Both the position numbers and the translations under genes were made by a program. Source: Pedobacter heparinus DSM 2366 (GTDB lineage Bacteria; Bacteroidota; Bacteroidia; Sphingobacteriales; Sphingobacteriaceae). From it: a DNA stretch of 64,000 nucleotides. Positions 27,436 to 35,791 of the stretch are shown here, in pieces (position 1 is the first letter of the stretch; each line of letters begins with the position of its first letter). The notes below the pieces were generated by a model. That model was not told the DNA's origin, did not search any database, and saw only the letters and a list, made by a program, of their open reading frames with translations. Where the stretch lies: the NCBI RefSeq assembly GCF_000023825.1, contig NC_013061.1:4712001-4776000 (forward strand), given 5' to 3'.

Positions 27436-28729
27436 TTTTCTCTAATTCATCAATATTGTCAAATACCTTTTCAAATGCGTTTATAACATCTTGAATGTCT
27501 GATTTAGTCATTCCAGGTCGCATAAATTCATGCGTAAAAAGTGCTTCAAAATGCATATGTTCTACTATCGGACAAAGTCCCTTTTCGTAATTTAATGTAC
27601 TTTGATCAACGGATTGATGTCCAAATGCCCAGGCTGCACGTTCCTGATATATAGATTGCAGATATAGGGGCTTAACATACCCTGCGCCAATCAACGGTGC
27701 CGTTTCTCTTAATATTGCAGACGGCAATTCCGCCTTCAATGCATTTACAAAAACATCTCTGTGCACGCCCGCTAGGTCTTTATTAAATTTGATCGGGTGA
27801 ATATAGTATGTATGTACCGAACCATCGATTAGTTCAGGTTGCAACCCAAGGATGGGAAATGTAGATAGTTGTCGATTTAAATCTTCTACATTAGCCTGTC
27901 TTTCCACCAATAATCCTGGCAATTTTTTCAATTGCTGTATTCCAATCGCACATTCGATCTCTGTCATGCGAAAATTATAGCCCATCAAATTAGTAAGGTC
28001 TTTTACACCTTTTGGTTCCACTACGTTCTCAGCATGATTTCTAATCATCTGACATCTTTCAGCAAGGTCAGTACTGTTTGTGGTAATCACACCTCCTTCT
28101 CCTGTATGAATATGTTTGTGATAATTTAAACTAAAGACCCCTAGATGCCCAATTGTTCCGACATAATTGCCTTTATATTTACCCATAGGTGATTGAGCAC
28201 AATCCTCAATAACATATAAATTATGCTTTTTTGCAAGTGACATTATAGCATCCATATCTGCTGGATGTCCAAAAATATGAACTACAAGAATTGCCTTGGT
28301 ACGCACTGTAATCTTTGATTCAATGCTTTTAGGATCCATGCAAAAGGATATAGGGTCTATATCCGCGAAAACTGGTATACCGCCATATATAAGCGGCGCA
28401 ATTGCACTTGCAGACATCGAATAAGGAGATACAATCACTTCATCCCCGGGCTGAATACCTATTGCTCCAATTGCAGTAAACAAACCGGACGTATTTGAAT
28501 TCACAGAAATTGCATGTTCTACATTGAATGCACTTGCCCATTCTCTTTCAAATTCCCTAACATTTGGTCCACCAAGAAAATCACTATGATATGCACCCAA
28601 AAACTGCGATAGATTTCCCGTTTCAAGTACTTTTAAAACAGCCTTTTTTTCCTCTTCGCCAATAGTATTATATGCTGGAAAAAGAGATGACCTTATTGGT
28701 TCCCCTCCATTAATTGCCAATTTTGCCAT
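27419..28729 (-). CDS. DegT/DnrJ/EryC1-family PLP aminotransferase (AHBA-synthase-like branch)
   Basis: The N-terminal ALNGG-like start (LAINGGEPIR) marks the branch of DegT enzymes related to AHBA synthase and 3-keto sugar aminotransferases. The pocket SVNSNTSGL, the IEDCAQS motif and the Schiff-base lysine K205 in LNYHKHIHTGEGG are intact. At 436 residues it is longer than PseC. Together with the Gfo/Idh/MocA oxidoreductase encoded 1 bp upstream it could oxidise and aminate one sugar carbon, as WbpB/WbpE do. Substrate is unknown. Confidence 0.83.
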   Translation of the reverse strand: MAKLAINGGEPIRSSLFPAYNTIGEEEKKAVLKVLETGNLSQFLGAYHSDFLGGPNVREFEREWASAFNVEHAISVNSNTSGLFTAIGAIGIQPGDEVIVSPYSMSASAIAPLIYGGIPVFADIDPISFCMDPKSIESKITVRTKAILVVHIFGHPADMDAIMSLAKKHNLYVIEDCAQSPMGKYKGNYVGTIGHLGVFSLNYHKHIHTGEGGVITTNSTDLAERCQMIRNHAENVVEPKGVKDLTNLMGYNFRMTEIECAIGIQQLKKLPGLLVERQANVEDLNRQLSTFPILGLQPELIDGSVHTYYIHPIKFNKDLAGVHRDVFVNALKAELPSAILRETAPLIGAGYVKPLYLQSIYQERAAWAFGHQSVDQSTLNYEKGLCPIVEHMHFEALFTHEFMRPGMTKSDIQDVINAFEKVFDNIDELEKIETNA

Positions 28730-28730
28730 A

Positions 28731-29681
28731 TTAGTTTTTTATATATTTTAACATTCTTTGGTTTAGATCAATCGCATCTATAAAGTTGTCTGCTAGAATT
28801 GTCCCATCCATTAATAGCAGCACCTCATCTATTACAAATTTCATATAATTTTTTAAACAGTTGTACTGAGATTTTTGAATATCTAAATTCAAAGGTTTAA
28901 AAAAAACACCTTCTGAATTTGATTCGAAAAATTCTATTGTATCTCCGGAGTTCTTTATAGATATCTTATGCTTTGTTAAAAAAATATCTATCTCAAAATA
29001 GGAAAATAAAATGTTACTGAGTCCCTGAACACTTACGTTAATTGCATTCCAATACCCCTGCAAAGAGATTGTAGGGTCATAATCAAAATGATCATTTACA
29101 GAGTTATGAATAGTAACATCATCTAACAGCAATTTTCTATCGAATAAATATTCTATAAGATCAAATGCATGACTACAATTATTCAAAAACCCTCGTTGAT
29201 ATCGTACACTAATATTTGTAATCGAATTATCAATCATTAATTCTTCAAATGTTCTTTTTAGATCAGAAAATGATGGAAGAAACCTTCGAATATAATTAAC
29301 CAAAACCCTAGAGTTATTGCCCTGATATGATCTTATTAATTTATTAAAGTCACTCTCTTTTAAGGAAATTGGTTTCTCACAAATAATAGTCTTCACATTC
29401 GCTAAAAAAGCATTATGCAATATTTCAGCATGTGTATAAGTTGGAGTACATATGCTAATACAATCAAAAGCTGAAAGTGTTTTTACAGAAATATTTTCGA
29501 CAGATTTACAAGAATAATGATCACTTATTAAATTAAGAAGATTTGCATCAGTATCAAATATTGTAACATCTACCTTATCAGGATAAGAGTGCCATGCCTT
29601 GGTATGAGTCGTTATCTCATTTGTATTTATATCATACAAAGCACCTATATTTCCACAACCTATAACAAGTACTTTATACAT
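28731..29681 (-). CDS. Gfo/Idh/MocA-family sugar oxidoreductase
   Basis: The NAD(P)-binding motif is GCGNIG (residues 8-13), followed by SICTPTYTHAE and the EKPIS lysine-proline motif that is the hallmark of the family. The 316-residue protein has a normal C-terminal substrate domain. It probably oxidises or reduces a nucleotide sugar or nonulosonic-acid precursor together with the DegT enzyme next to it. Its start overlaps the pseF stop by 8 bp. Such genes occur in several legionaminic and pseudaminic acid loci, but with varied roles. Confidence 0.85.
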   Translation of the reverse strand: MYKVLVIGCGNIGALYDINTNEITTHTKAWHSYPDKVDVTIFDTDANLLNLISDHYSCKSVENISVKTLSAFDCISICTPTYTHAEILHNAFLANVKTIICEKPISLKESDFNKLIRSYQGNNSRVLVNYIRRFLPSFSDLKRTFEELMIDNSITNISVRYQRGFLNNCSHAFDLIEYLFDRKLLLDDVTIHNSVNDHFDYDPTISLQGYWNAINVSVQGLSNILFSYFEIDIFLTKHKISIKNSGDTIEFFESNSEGVFFKPLNLDIQKSQYNCLKNYMKFVIDEVLLLMDGTILADNFIDAIDLNQRMLKYIKN

Positions 29682-30387
29682 CCTTTTTTATTCTTGTTTT
29701 TTCTAAAAGAAAGGTGTATTTAATTTCTGCAACCTTCCAATCTTCTTCATTATCTATGTCTTGAACTTCGGACTCTGGCATTTCATAAGGAATGGTATGG
29801 TCTGTAAACAATTGCTTTGTATCCAGAAAAGCTTCAGTATTAATAAAATAGAACTGCCCACAATCATGATAAGCAGGTGGTAAGTCCTGAGATCTGGATT
29901 GCATGTACTCAGGCCAATTCATTTTCACAAGTCCATTTTCGATATTAAATGATCTTAAGATTGGAAACCCAAAGCTAACAACAGGAACCAAGGTTTTCGC
30001 GCTACTGTCCTTTAGTTTTTGATATGCTATTTTAAGCTTTTCAGCAGTAACGAACGGCGCTGTTGGATAAATACAACACGCGTATTCAAAAGATTCACCA
30101 TCTCTTTTATAATTACTTAATACTTCACTAATAACATTTGCAGTGGTTGCATAGTCATTCGAATTTTCCTTTGATCTCGTAAATGGCACCTTCGCCCCTA
30201 AAGCAAGTGCCAATGCTGCTATTTCATCATCATCAGTGGATACCATCACCTCATCAAAACATCCAGCTTGTAATGCTGCATCAATTGAATATTTAATAAT
30301 TGGACTACCTAGAAAATTTTTAATGTTTTTACGCGGAATACGTTTACTTCCTCCTCTGGCTGTAATTATTGCTAAACACTTTTTCAT
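29674..30387 (-). CDS. pseF: Pseudaminic acid cytidylyltransferase
   Basis: The start ITARGGSKRIPRKNIKNF is the CTP-binding signature of the CMP-nonulosonate synthetases; STDDDEIA, YPTAPF and the QDIDNEEDW end motif agree. It activates pseudaminic acid with CTP to CMP-Pse in the cytoplasm. The length of 237 residues matches PseF. It is encoded 17 bp after pseI. Confidence 0.92.
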   Translation of the reverse strand: MKKCLAIITARGGSKRIPRKNIKNFLGSPIIKYSIDAALQAGCFDEVMVSTDDDEIAALALALGAKVPFTRSKENSNDYATTANVISEVLSNYKRDGESFEYACCIYPTAPFVTAEKLKIAYQKLKDSSAKTLVPVVSFGFPILRSFNIENGLVKMNWPEYMQSRSQDLPPAYHDCGQFYFINTEAFLDTKQLFTDHTIPYEMPESEVQDIDNEEDWKVAEIKYTFLLEKTRIKKDV

Positions 30388-30404
30388 AAATTAACTATAC
30401 GGTT

Positions 30405-31454
30405 CTAAATTAAATCAAATGTCAATGCTGTGCCTCTTTTTGCATCTTTAGCAATCCTTTTCCCAATTATTTGTTCGAAATACTTAGGAGAAAGACCTAA
30501 TCCAGGACGAATTATTCGTATATTCTTTTCGGTGAAAAGATCTCCTTCTCTCATATCTTCAACTACATAAATTGATCTTTTAAAAGTTAGACTTTTCTTT
30601 TCCTCCTCTAGAATTCCATAACTAACTTTGCCCAAAGATAGAAAAGCCCGTTCAGTTTCTTGAACTAAGATCTTAAATTCATCTGGTTCCATTGAAAACG
30701 CAGAATCCACTCCACCTTCAGACCGATTAATTGTAAAATGTTTTTCTATCACTCTAGCGCCCAATGCAATAGATGCAATAGATACTCCTACCCCAACTGT
30801 ATGATCAGACAATCCTACATAACAATTAAACAATTCCGCCATGTGAGGTATTGTAAGTAAATTGGTATTTTCCGGAGTAGCAGGATATGTACTTGTACAT
30901 TTCAATAAAATTAGTTCCTTACATCCATTCTCTTTAAGAGTCCGTACAGCGATTTCAATATCTGCAAGAGTTGAAATACCTGTCGACATGATCACAGGCT
31001 TACCAGTTTTTGCTATTCTTCGTAACAATGGTAAATGATTATTCTCAAAAGAGGCTACTTTATACGCTGGAACACCTAATTCCTCAAGAAAATCAACTGA
31101 AGTATCATCAAATGGTGTACTAAAAATCAAAATTTCTTTTTCTTTGGCACGTTCAAATAAAGCTTTATGCCATTCCCAGGGGGTATGGGCTTCCTCATAT
31201 AAATTATACAAATTCCTTCCATTCCACAAAGATTTCGAATCTGTAATATTGAACTCTCCATGAGAAACATCAATCGTCAATGTATCAGCAGTATAAGTCT
31301 GAAGTTTTATAGCATGAGCACCGGCCTTTGCTGCTGCATCAATTATTTTTAAAGCATTGTCTATAGACCTGTTATGATTACCACTCATTTCTGCGATTAG
31401 GAATGGTTTATGATTTGGACTAATTGTATAATTACCTATTTTAATCTCTTGCAT
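30405..31454 (-). CDS. pseI: Pseudaminic acid synthase (NeuB family)
   Basis: A TIM-barrel NeuB domain (ISPNHKPFLIAEMSGNHN, KLQTYTADT, STPFDDTSVDFLE, GLSDHT, EKHFT) is followed by a C-terminal SAF domain (about residues 285-349, SIYVVEDMREGD). It condenses 2,4-diacetamido-2,4,6-trideoxy-altrose, or here an N-acyl variant, with phosphoenolpyruvate to a nine-carbon acid. The wording KPFLIAEMSGNHN and the ELGVPAYKVASFE segment are typical of PseI rather than sialic acid synthases. The start overlaps the formyltransferase stop by 14 bp. Confidence 0.92.
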   Translation of the reverse strand: MQEIKIGNYTISPNHKPFLIAEMSGNHNRSIDNALKIIDAAAKAGAHAIKLQTYTADTLTIDVSHGEFNITDSKSLWNGRNLYNLYEEAHTPWEWHKALFERAKEKEILIFSTPFDDTSVDFLEELGVPAYKVASFENNHLPLLRRIAKTGKPVIMSTGISTLADIEIAVRTLKENGCKELILLKCTSTYPATPENTNLLTIPHMAELFNCYVGLSDHTVGVGVSIASIALGARVIEKHFTINRSEGGVDSAFSMEPDEFKILVQETERAFLSLGKVSYGILEEEKKSLTFKRSIYVVEDMREGDLFTEKNIRIIRPGLGLSPKYFEQIIGKRIAKDAKRGTALTFDLI

Positions 31455-32325
31455 ATAATATATCTCCTATTTCAAAATTAAAGGATCCCTCCACTTCATA
31501 ATCTATAAGCATTAGGGCTCCATTTTGTGTTTTTACAACAATTCCTTCTTGTACACTAATTACTTCTCCATTAACATCGTTATCAGCAAAACCTATATCA
31601 ACAAATTTCACTTTATGAATAATAATTTTTTTATCGTTAACATATGAGAATGCTCCAGGATAAGGTTTTGCCTGTGCCCTCACCCAATTTTTTATCCTTT
31701 CTTTTTGCCAATTCCAATTTATCATTCCATCTTTAGGACTTCTCTTTCCATAATAAGTTGCGTGCTCATTATTTTGGGCAACTGGTTTTATTGAGCCATT
31801 TTCAATACTTTCTATTACTGATTTAATACAAATCGGAAACCGTCTTTCAAATTCGGCTAAAATATCCCCTCCCGTTGTATCAGGACCAATGGGAATAACC
31901 TCCTGATATACAATATCTCCCTCATCGCAATTTTTTGAGATTAAATGCGCTGTAATACCAGTTTGAATCTCATTATTTATTATTGCCCAAACATGAGGAG
32001 TCCTCCCTCGATACTTCGGCAGTAAAGAACCATGAAAATTAATCGCATATCCTTTAGGGAAATCAAAGATAGACTCATCAACCAGATATAAGTAATTAAT
32101 AGATAAAATAAAATCTACATCAAATTGTTTTAAAAATAACTCTGACTTCTCATTTCTAGGATTTCCTACAAATACTGGTAAATTAATGCTATTGCATAAA
32201 TCTATGATATTATTAGACTTAGAGTCTGTGAATACAAAACCAACAAAAACCTGCTTAAGAATTTCATTTAGACAAATAAATCCTAATCTCCCACTAGCTA
32301 AAATACCGAACTTATAATTGCTCAT
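31441..32325 (-). CDS. Sugar N-formyltransferase (Fmt/ArnA-like) within the pse cassette
   Basis: The formyl-tetrahydrofolate transferase domain is shown by AINFHGSLLPKYRGRTP with N96 and H98 and by D134 in CDEGD, the catalytic Asn-His-Asp triad of Fmt and ArnA. A C-terminal OB-like domain (about residues 210-294) follows. Placed between pseG and pseI, it probably formylates the free 4-amino group that becomes N-7 of pseudaminic acid, or a later amine. Formylated pseudaminic acids are known in some bacterial glycans. It overlaps pseG by 4 bp and pseI by 14 bp. A bulk tRNA formyltransferase would not be expected here. Confidence 0.82.
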   Translation of the reverse strand: MSNYKFGILASGRLGFICLNEILKQVFVGFVFTDSKSNNIIDLCNSINLPVFVGNPRNEKSELFLKQFDVDFILSINYLYLVDESIFDFPKGYAINFHGSLLPKYRGRTPHVWAIINNEIQTGITAHLISKNCDEGDIVYQEVIPIGPDTTGGDILAEFERRFPICIKSVIESIENGSIKPVAQNNEHATYYGKRSPKDGMINWNWQKERIKNWVRAQAKPYPGAFSYVNDKKIIIHKVKFVDIGFADNDVNGEVISVQEGIVVKTQNGALMLIDYEVEGSFNFEIGDILYARD

Positions 32326-33362
32326 AAACTTAATTTCATGAATTCCTTTAATAATTCTTCATTGTGTACCCTCATTGTAGCCAATTTTTGACATCTAATT
32401 AGCTCATTTATCCTTTCAACAGAATTTACCTCATTAAGGGCGGTAATAATATCTTCAATCGTGGCTTTATTAAAATCCCCAATACTCATTGCACAGCCTT
32501 TACGAATTAATTGTTCGTGTATTGCAAACTGATTATCAATTACAGTACCAGTTAATAATCCTGATTTAACGCAACAAACCTCTAGAGAAATGGAACTTGC
32601 AGGACAAATAGAAAGTTGGCAAGCACTAATCATATCAACCATAAGTTCAGCACTTAAATTTCTTTCTAACTTTATATTAATGCCTTCATTTTCATTCTCG
32701 ATCAAATTTATTAAGTCATTTGTATTAACATAAGCATTTCCAATAACAACTATAATATTTTTAACAAATCCAGATTTTATACATGCCTTTATAACTTTTG
32801 TCGTGACAGAAAAAGGATCGGCGCCCCCCATACAAATAAAAACTGTTTCTATCTCATCTATCACTCTATTTTTGGTCAAAGCTTGAATAAAAGCTTTTCT
32901 AACAATAAGATAATCAAATCCAATTAGAAGCCTCGTATATGATTCCGTTTTGTACTTATCCTTTATGTATTCTCCACCATGATTAATTACTAAATCTGCA
33001 ATAAATTCACCTTTTGCTAAATCATCGATCACAACCAGCTTATGAACTCTGCACTTAATATATTTAAGATAAACATTGTTAAAATCATATCCGTCTGTTA
33101 CAACAATATCTGTTGACAGTAACAATGGGGTTATTTCAAATAACTCATCTATTTTAGTATTGGATTTTAATTCAATCAGATCTCCAAAAGTTCGTATAAT
33201 AGATTGTAGTTCTAAACTCGGTTTTGAAATTAAGAAAACACAATTAAAGTTTGGACTAAGCATCTCCGATAATGCAATGCATCTCATAATATGCCCTAAA
33301 CCAATTTTATTATTTCCATCAGCCCTAAAGAGAATTCTGGGTTTATGCATAAAAAGTTCCAC
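32322..33362 (-). CDS. pseG: UDP-2,4-diacetamido-2,4,6-trideoxy-altropyranose hydrolase
   Basis: The GT-B-like hydrolase signature RADGNNKIGLGHIMRC contains the catalytic histidine of the G-x-G-H-x-x-R motif. FICMGGADP and SICPASSISLEVC complete the UDP-binding side, as in PseG. It removes UDP so that PseI can act on the free sugar. The first in-frame start at 33362 is GTG; an ATG four codons later (33350) overlaps the stop of the upstream 80-aa ORF by 8 bp and looks like the better start. Confidence 0.9.
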   Translation of the reverse strand: MELFMHKPRILFRADGNNKIGLGHIMRCIALSEMLSPNFNCVFLISKPSLELQSIIRTFGDLIELKSNTKIDELFEITPLLLSTDIVVTDGYDFNNVYLKYIKCRVHKLVVIDDLAKGEFIADLVINHGGEYIKDKYKTESYTRLLIGFDYLIVRKAFIQALTKNRVIDEIETVFICMGGADPFSVTTKVIKACIKSGFVKNIIVVIGNAYVNTNDLINLIENENEGINIKLERNLSAELMVDMISACQLSICPASSISLEVCCVKSGLLTGTVIDNQFAIHEQLIRKGCAMSIGDFNKATIEDIITALNEVNSVERINELIRCQKLATMRVHNEELLKEFMKLSL

Positions 33363-33585
33363 TTTTACCGGTAATTATTAATGCTTCAGATATTTCCGAA
33401 ATAGACCTTTTCTTACCATTATTATTTAAGGAATAAACAACTCCATTCAAGACTATCATATTGGCTAGAATCTCTTTCCTGGTAATGGGCATAGGTGTGA
33501 GTGCTTGCAAAGCACTTAACTCACTATAAGTAATAATTGTAGCACTCTCTGAATAGGTATATACTTTAACTTTCAAAGAACTCAT
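33343..33585 (-). CDS. 80-aa protein of unknown function between pseC and pseG
   Basis: I do not recognise this protein. It fills what would otherwise be a 200-bp gap in an operon where nearly all genes overlap or nearly touch. Its ATG lies 20 bp inside the end of pseC and its TAA overlaps the probable ATG of pseG by 8 bp. The sequence has no signal peptide, membrane helix or cysteine; it contains two Ile/Val-rich strands (ILANMIVLNGVVYSL and ISEALIITG) separated by a basic turn (NNNGKKRS), which suggests a small alpha/beta domain. Its position suggests a role in the pseudaminic-acid pathway, but no activity can be named. Confidence 0.6.
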   Translation of the reverse strand: MSSLKVKVYTYSESATIITYSELSALQALTPMPITRKEILANMIVLNGVVYSLNNNGKKRSISEISEALIITGKSGTFYA

Positions 33586-34756
33586 ATATTTTTGCGATCA
33601 CATAATCTTGTTCTTCATCTTTTAAAGATGGAAACATTGGTAAACTTATACAGTGCCTATAATATTGTTCTGAATTTGACATATCTCCTTCCTTCCATCC
33701 AATTTCCTTATAGTAAGGCATTAAATGGCATGGGATATAGTGTATTTGAGCGTAAATATTATGATCTTTTAAGTAATTATAAAGGCCCAACCTGTTTTCA
33801 ACCTCAATAATATATAAATGATAGGCATGCCCTTCAACTACTCCTGATTGTCCTAGAATATATTCTTTTTCAATAAATGAATTATAGTATTTTGAGGCTA
33901 TTTGCCTTCTTTTAAGAAGCCCTTGATCAGCTCTTTTTAATTGGCTGGAACCTAAAGCAGCCTGAAAATCAGTTAAACGGTAATTGAAGCCTAAAGTTTG
34001 CATTTCCATATACCAACCTGGATATTCTTCCCTCCCACCGGCCAATTCAATAGAATTGGTAAATACATCACTCTGTTTTGTAATGCCATGTGAACGTAAA
34101 ACAAGTAATTTTTCGTATAGCGCCCTATTATTAGTTGTAATCATACCTCCTTCACCACAAGCAATGTGTTTTACAGGATGAAATGAAAAAATAGCTAAAT
34201 CAGCAAAATTACCGTTTCCACAATTTTGCTGAATCCCATTTTTATCAATAAAGTAACCACCAGGAGCATGACAGGCATCTTCAATAATCCATAAATCATA
34301 CTCCTTCGCTAATTTCTTAAGCTCCTCCAAATTGACTGCTCTACCTGCAAAATCGACAGGAATAATTCCTTTGTAAGTTCCTTTCGGGCTTGCGTCAAGC
34401 AGCGATTTTATCTTCTCAATATCAATCAGATAAGTTTCGGAGTCAATATCGGAAAATACGACCTCCCCTCCACAGTAGCGCACACAGTTTGCCGATGCAG
34501 CAAAAGTAATAGGGGTTGTAATTACTTTATCACCTTCTTTTACACCTAAGGCCAACGTACACAGGTGAAGAGCGGCCGTACCATTGCTCACTGCAACTGC
34601 ATATTCACAGCCTATGTACTTAGCAAATTCCTGCTCAAACTGCAAAATCCTTGGCCCTTGGGTAAGGTAATCAGATTGCAAAGCCTCAATAACCTTTTTA
34701 ATATCTTCTTGAGTAATATTCTGCTTTCCATATGGAATAACCACGTTATTATTCAT
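33566..34756 (-). CDS. pseC: UDP-4-amino-4,6-dideoxy-N-acetyl-altrosamine transaminase
   Basis: The PseC pattern is complete: IPYGKQNITQEDI at the N-terminus, SNGTAALHL, IEDACHAPGG, and the Schiff-base lysine K196 in SFHPVKHIACGEGG. It aminates C-4 of the PseB product using glutamate and PLP. Its start overlaps the end of pseB by 8 bp, and its length of 396 residues is normal. Confidence 0.93.
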   Translation of the reverse strand: MNNNVVIPYGKQNITQEDIKKVIEALQSDYLTQGPRILQFEQEFAKYIGCEYAVAVSNGTAALHLCTLALGVKEGDKVITTPITFAASANCVRYCGGEVVFSDIDSETYLIDIEKIKSLLDASPKGTYKGIIPVDFAGRAVNLEELKKLAKEYDLWIIEDACHAPGGYFIDKNGIQQNCGNGNFADLAIFSFHPVKHIACGEGGMITTNNRALYEKLLVLRSHGITKQSDVFTNSIELAGGREEYPGWYMEMQTLGFNYRLTDFQAALGSSQLKRADQGLLKRRQIASKYYNSFIEKEYILGQSGVVEGHAYHLYIIEVENRLGLYNYLKDHNIYAQIHYIPCHLMPYYKEIGWKEGDMSNSEQYYRHCISLPMFPSLKDEEQDYVIAKIYEFFES

Positions 34757-35771
34757 TGTAGTTAAAACTTACGTCAACATGTTCTTTAATTAAAGATCGC
34801 AATGTATCTACCGTTTCCCATTCCGTGTTTTCACCAGAATTGTAAGCGAAACCTGGCTTTACCAGCTGAGCATTAAAAGTACTTTTGAAATCTTCAATGC
34901 TCCAATGGTGAGTTGCCGGTAAAATCGTATAATATTTCCCCAAATCATAGGTGTAAAAAGAATCAGAAGGTGTAATCATCTCTTCATGAACCTTTTCCCC
35001 TGGTCTGATTCCTACCAGAACCTGTTCACAATTTGGACCAATAGCAGTAGCAACATCAGTTATTTTATAAGATGGTATCTTTGGGATAAATATCTCTCCA
35101 CCCCAAGCGTTACCCAGTGCATGCATAACCATATCTACTCCGCCCTGCAGTGAAATATTAAAGCGTGTCATTTCAGCATCGGTAATAGGCAATTTTCCTT
35201 CTGTTCTTTTATTTAAAAAAAATGGAATTACAGATCCATTTGATCCCATTACATTACCATATCGCACTACCGAGAAGATAATCGGACTATTCCCTTTTAT
35301 ATTATTTGCCGCGACAAAAAGTTTATCTGATGTTAATTTTGTTGCACCATATAAATTGATTGGCGCACAAGCCTTGTCAGTAGACAAAGCAACTACCTTT
35401 TGCACATTAGTCTCAAAACAAGCATGAATAACGTTTTGTGCGCCATTTATATTTGTCTTAATACACTCGTCAGGATTATATTCAGCTATCGGGACATGTT
35501 TCATTGCAGCCGCATGTATAACGTAATCTACACCTTTAAAAGCTCTGGTCAATCTTTGTGAATCTCTTACGTCTCCAATAAAGAATCTTATCTGTGGATA
35601 TTGTTTTTCTGGATATTCCTGAGCCATCTGAAATTGCTTTTGCTCATCCCTAGAAAAAATGATAAGTCTTCTTACCTCAGGATATTTTGACAAAATCTCT
35701 TTTGTTAATGCTTTTCCCAGAGAACCTGTCCCTCCAGTTATTAAAATACTTTTATTCTTTAAATCCAACAT
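34749..35771 (-). CDS. pseB: UDP-GlcNAc 4,6-dehydratase (inverting)
   Basis: The SDR start ILITGGTGSLGKAL, FSRDEQKQFQMAQE, IHAAAMKHVP, STDKACAPINLYGATK with its Y-x-x-x-K pair, and RYGNVMGSNGSVIPFF are typical of PseB. The enzyme removes water and inverts C-5 to start pseudaminic acid synthesis. At 340 residues it lacks the membrane domain seen in the capD-like protein at 5467-7425, so the locus holds two distinct 4,6-dehydratases. Confidence 0.93.
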   Translation of the reverse strand: MLDLKNKSILITGGTGSLGKALTKEILSKYPEVRRLIIFSRDEQKQFQMAQEYPEKQYPQIRFFIGDVRDSQRLTRAFKGVDYVIHAAAMKHVPIAEYNPDECIKTNINGAQNVIHACFETNVQKVVALSTDKACAPINLYGATKLTSDKLFVAANNIKGNSPIIFSVVRYGNVMGSNGSVIPFFLNKRTEGKLPITDAEMTRFNISLQGGVDMVMHALGNAWGGEIFIPKIPSYKITDVATAIGPNCEQVLVGIRPGEKVHEEMITPSDSFYTYDLGKYYTILPATHHWSIEDFKSTFNAQLVKPGFAYNSGENTEWETVDTLRSLIKEHVDVSFNYNE

Positions 35772-35791
35772 ATATATATATATCTATATTT

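Noticed and set aside
31441..32325. Methionyl-tRNA formyltransferase (fmt)
   Set aside because: It is embedded between pseG and pseI with overlaps to both and is not near def or other translation genes; a sugar formyltransferase fits better.
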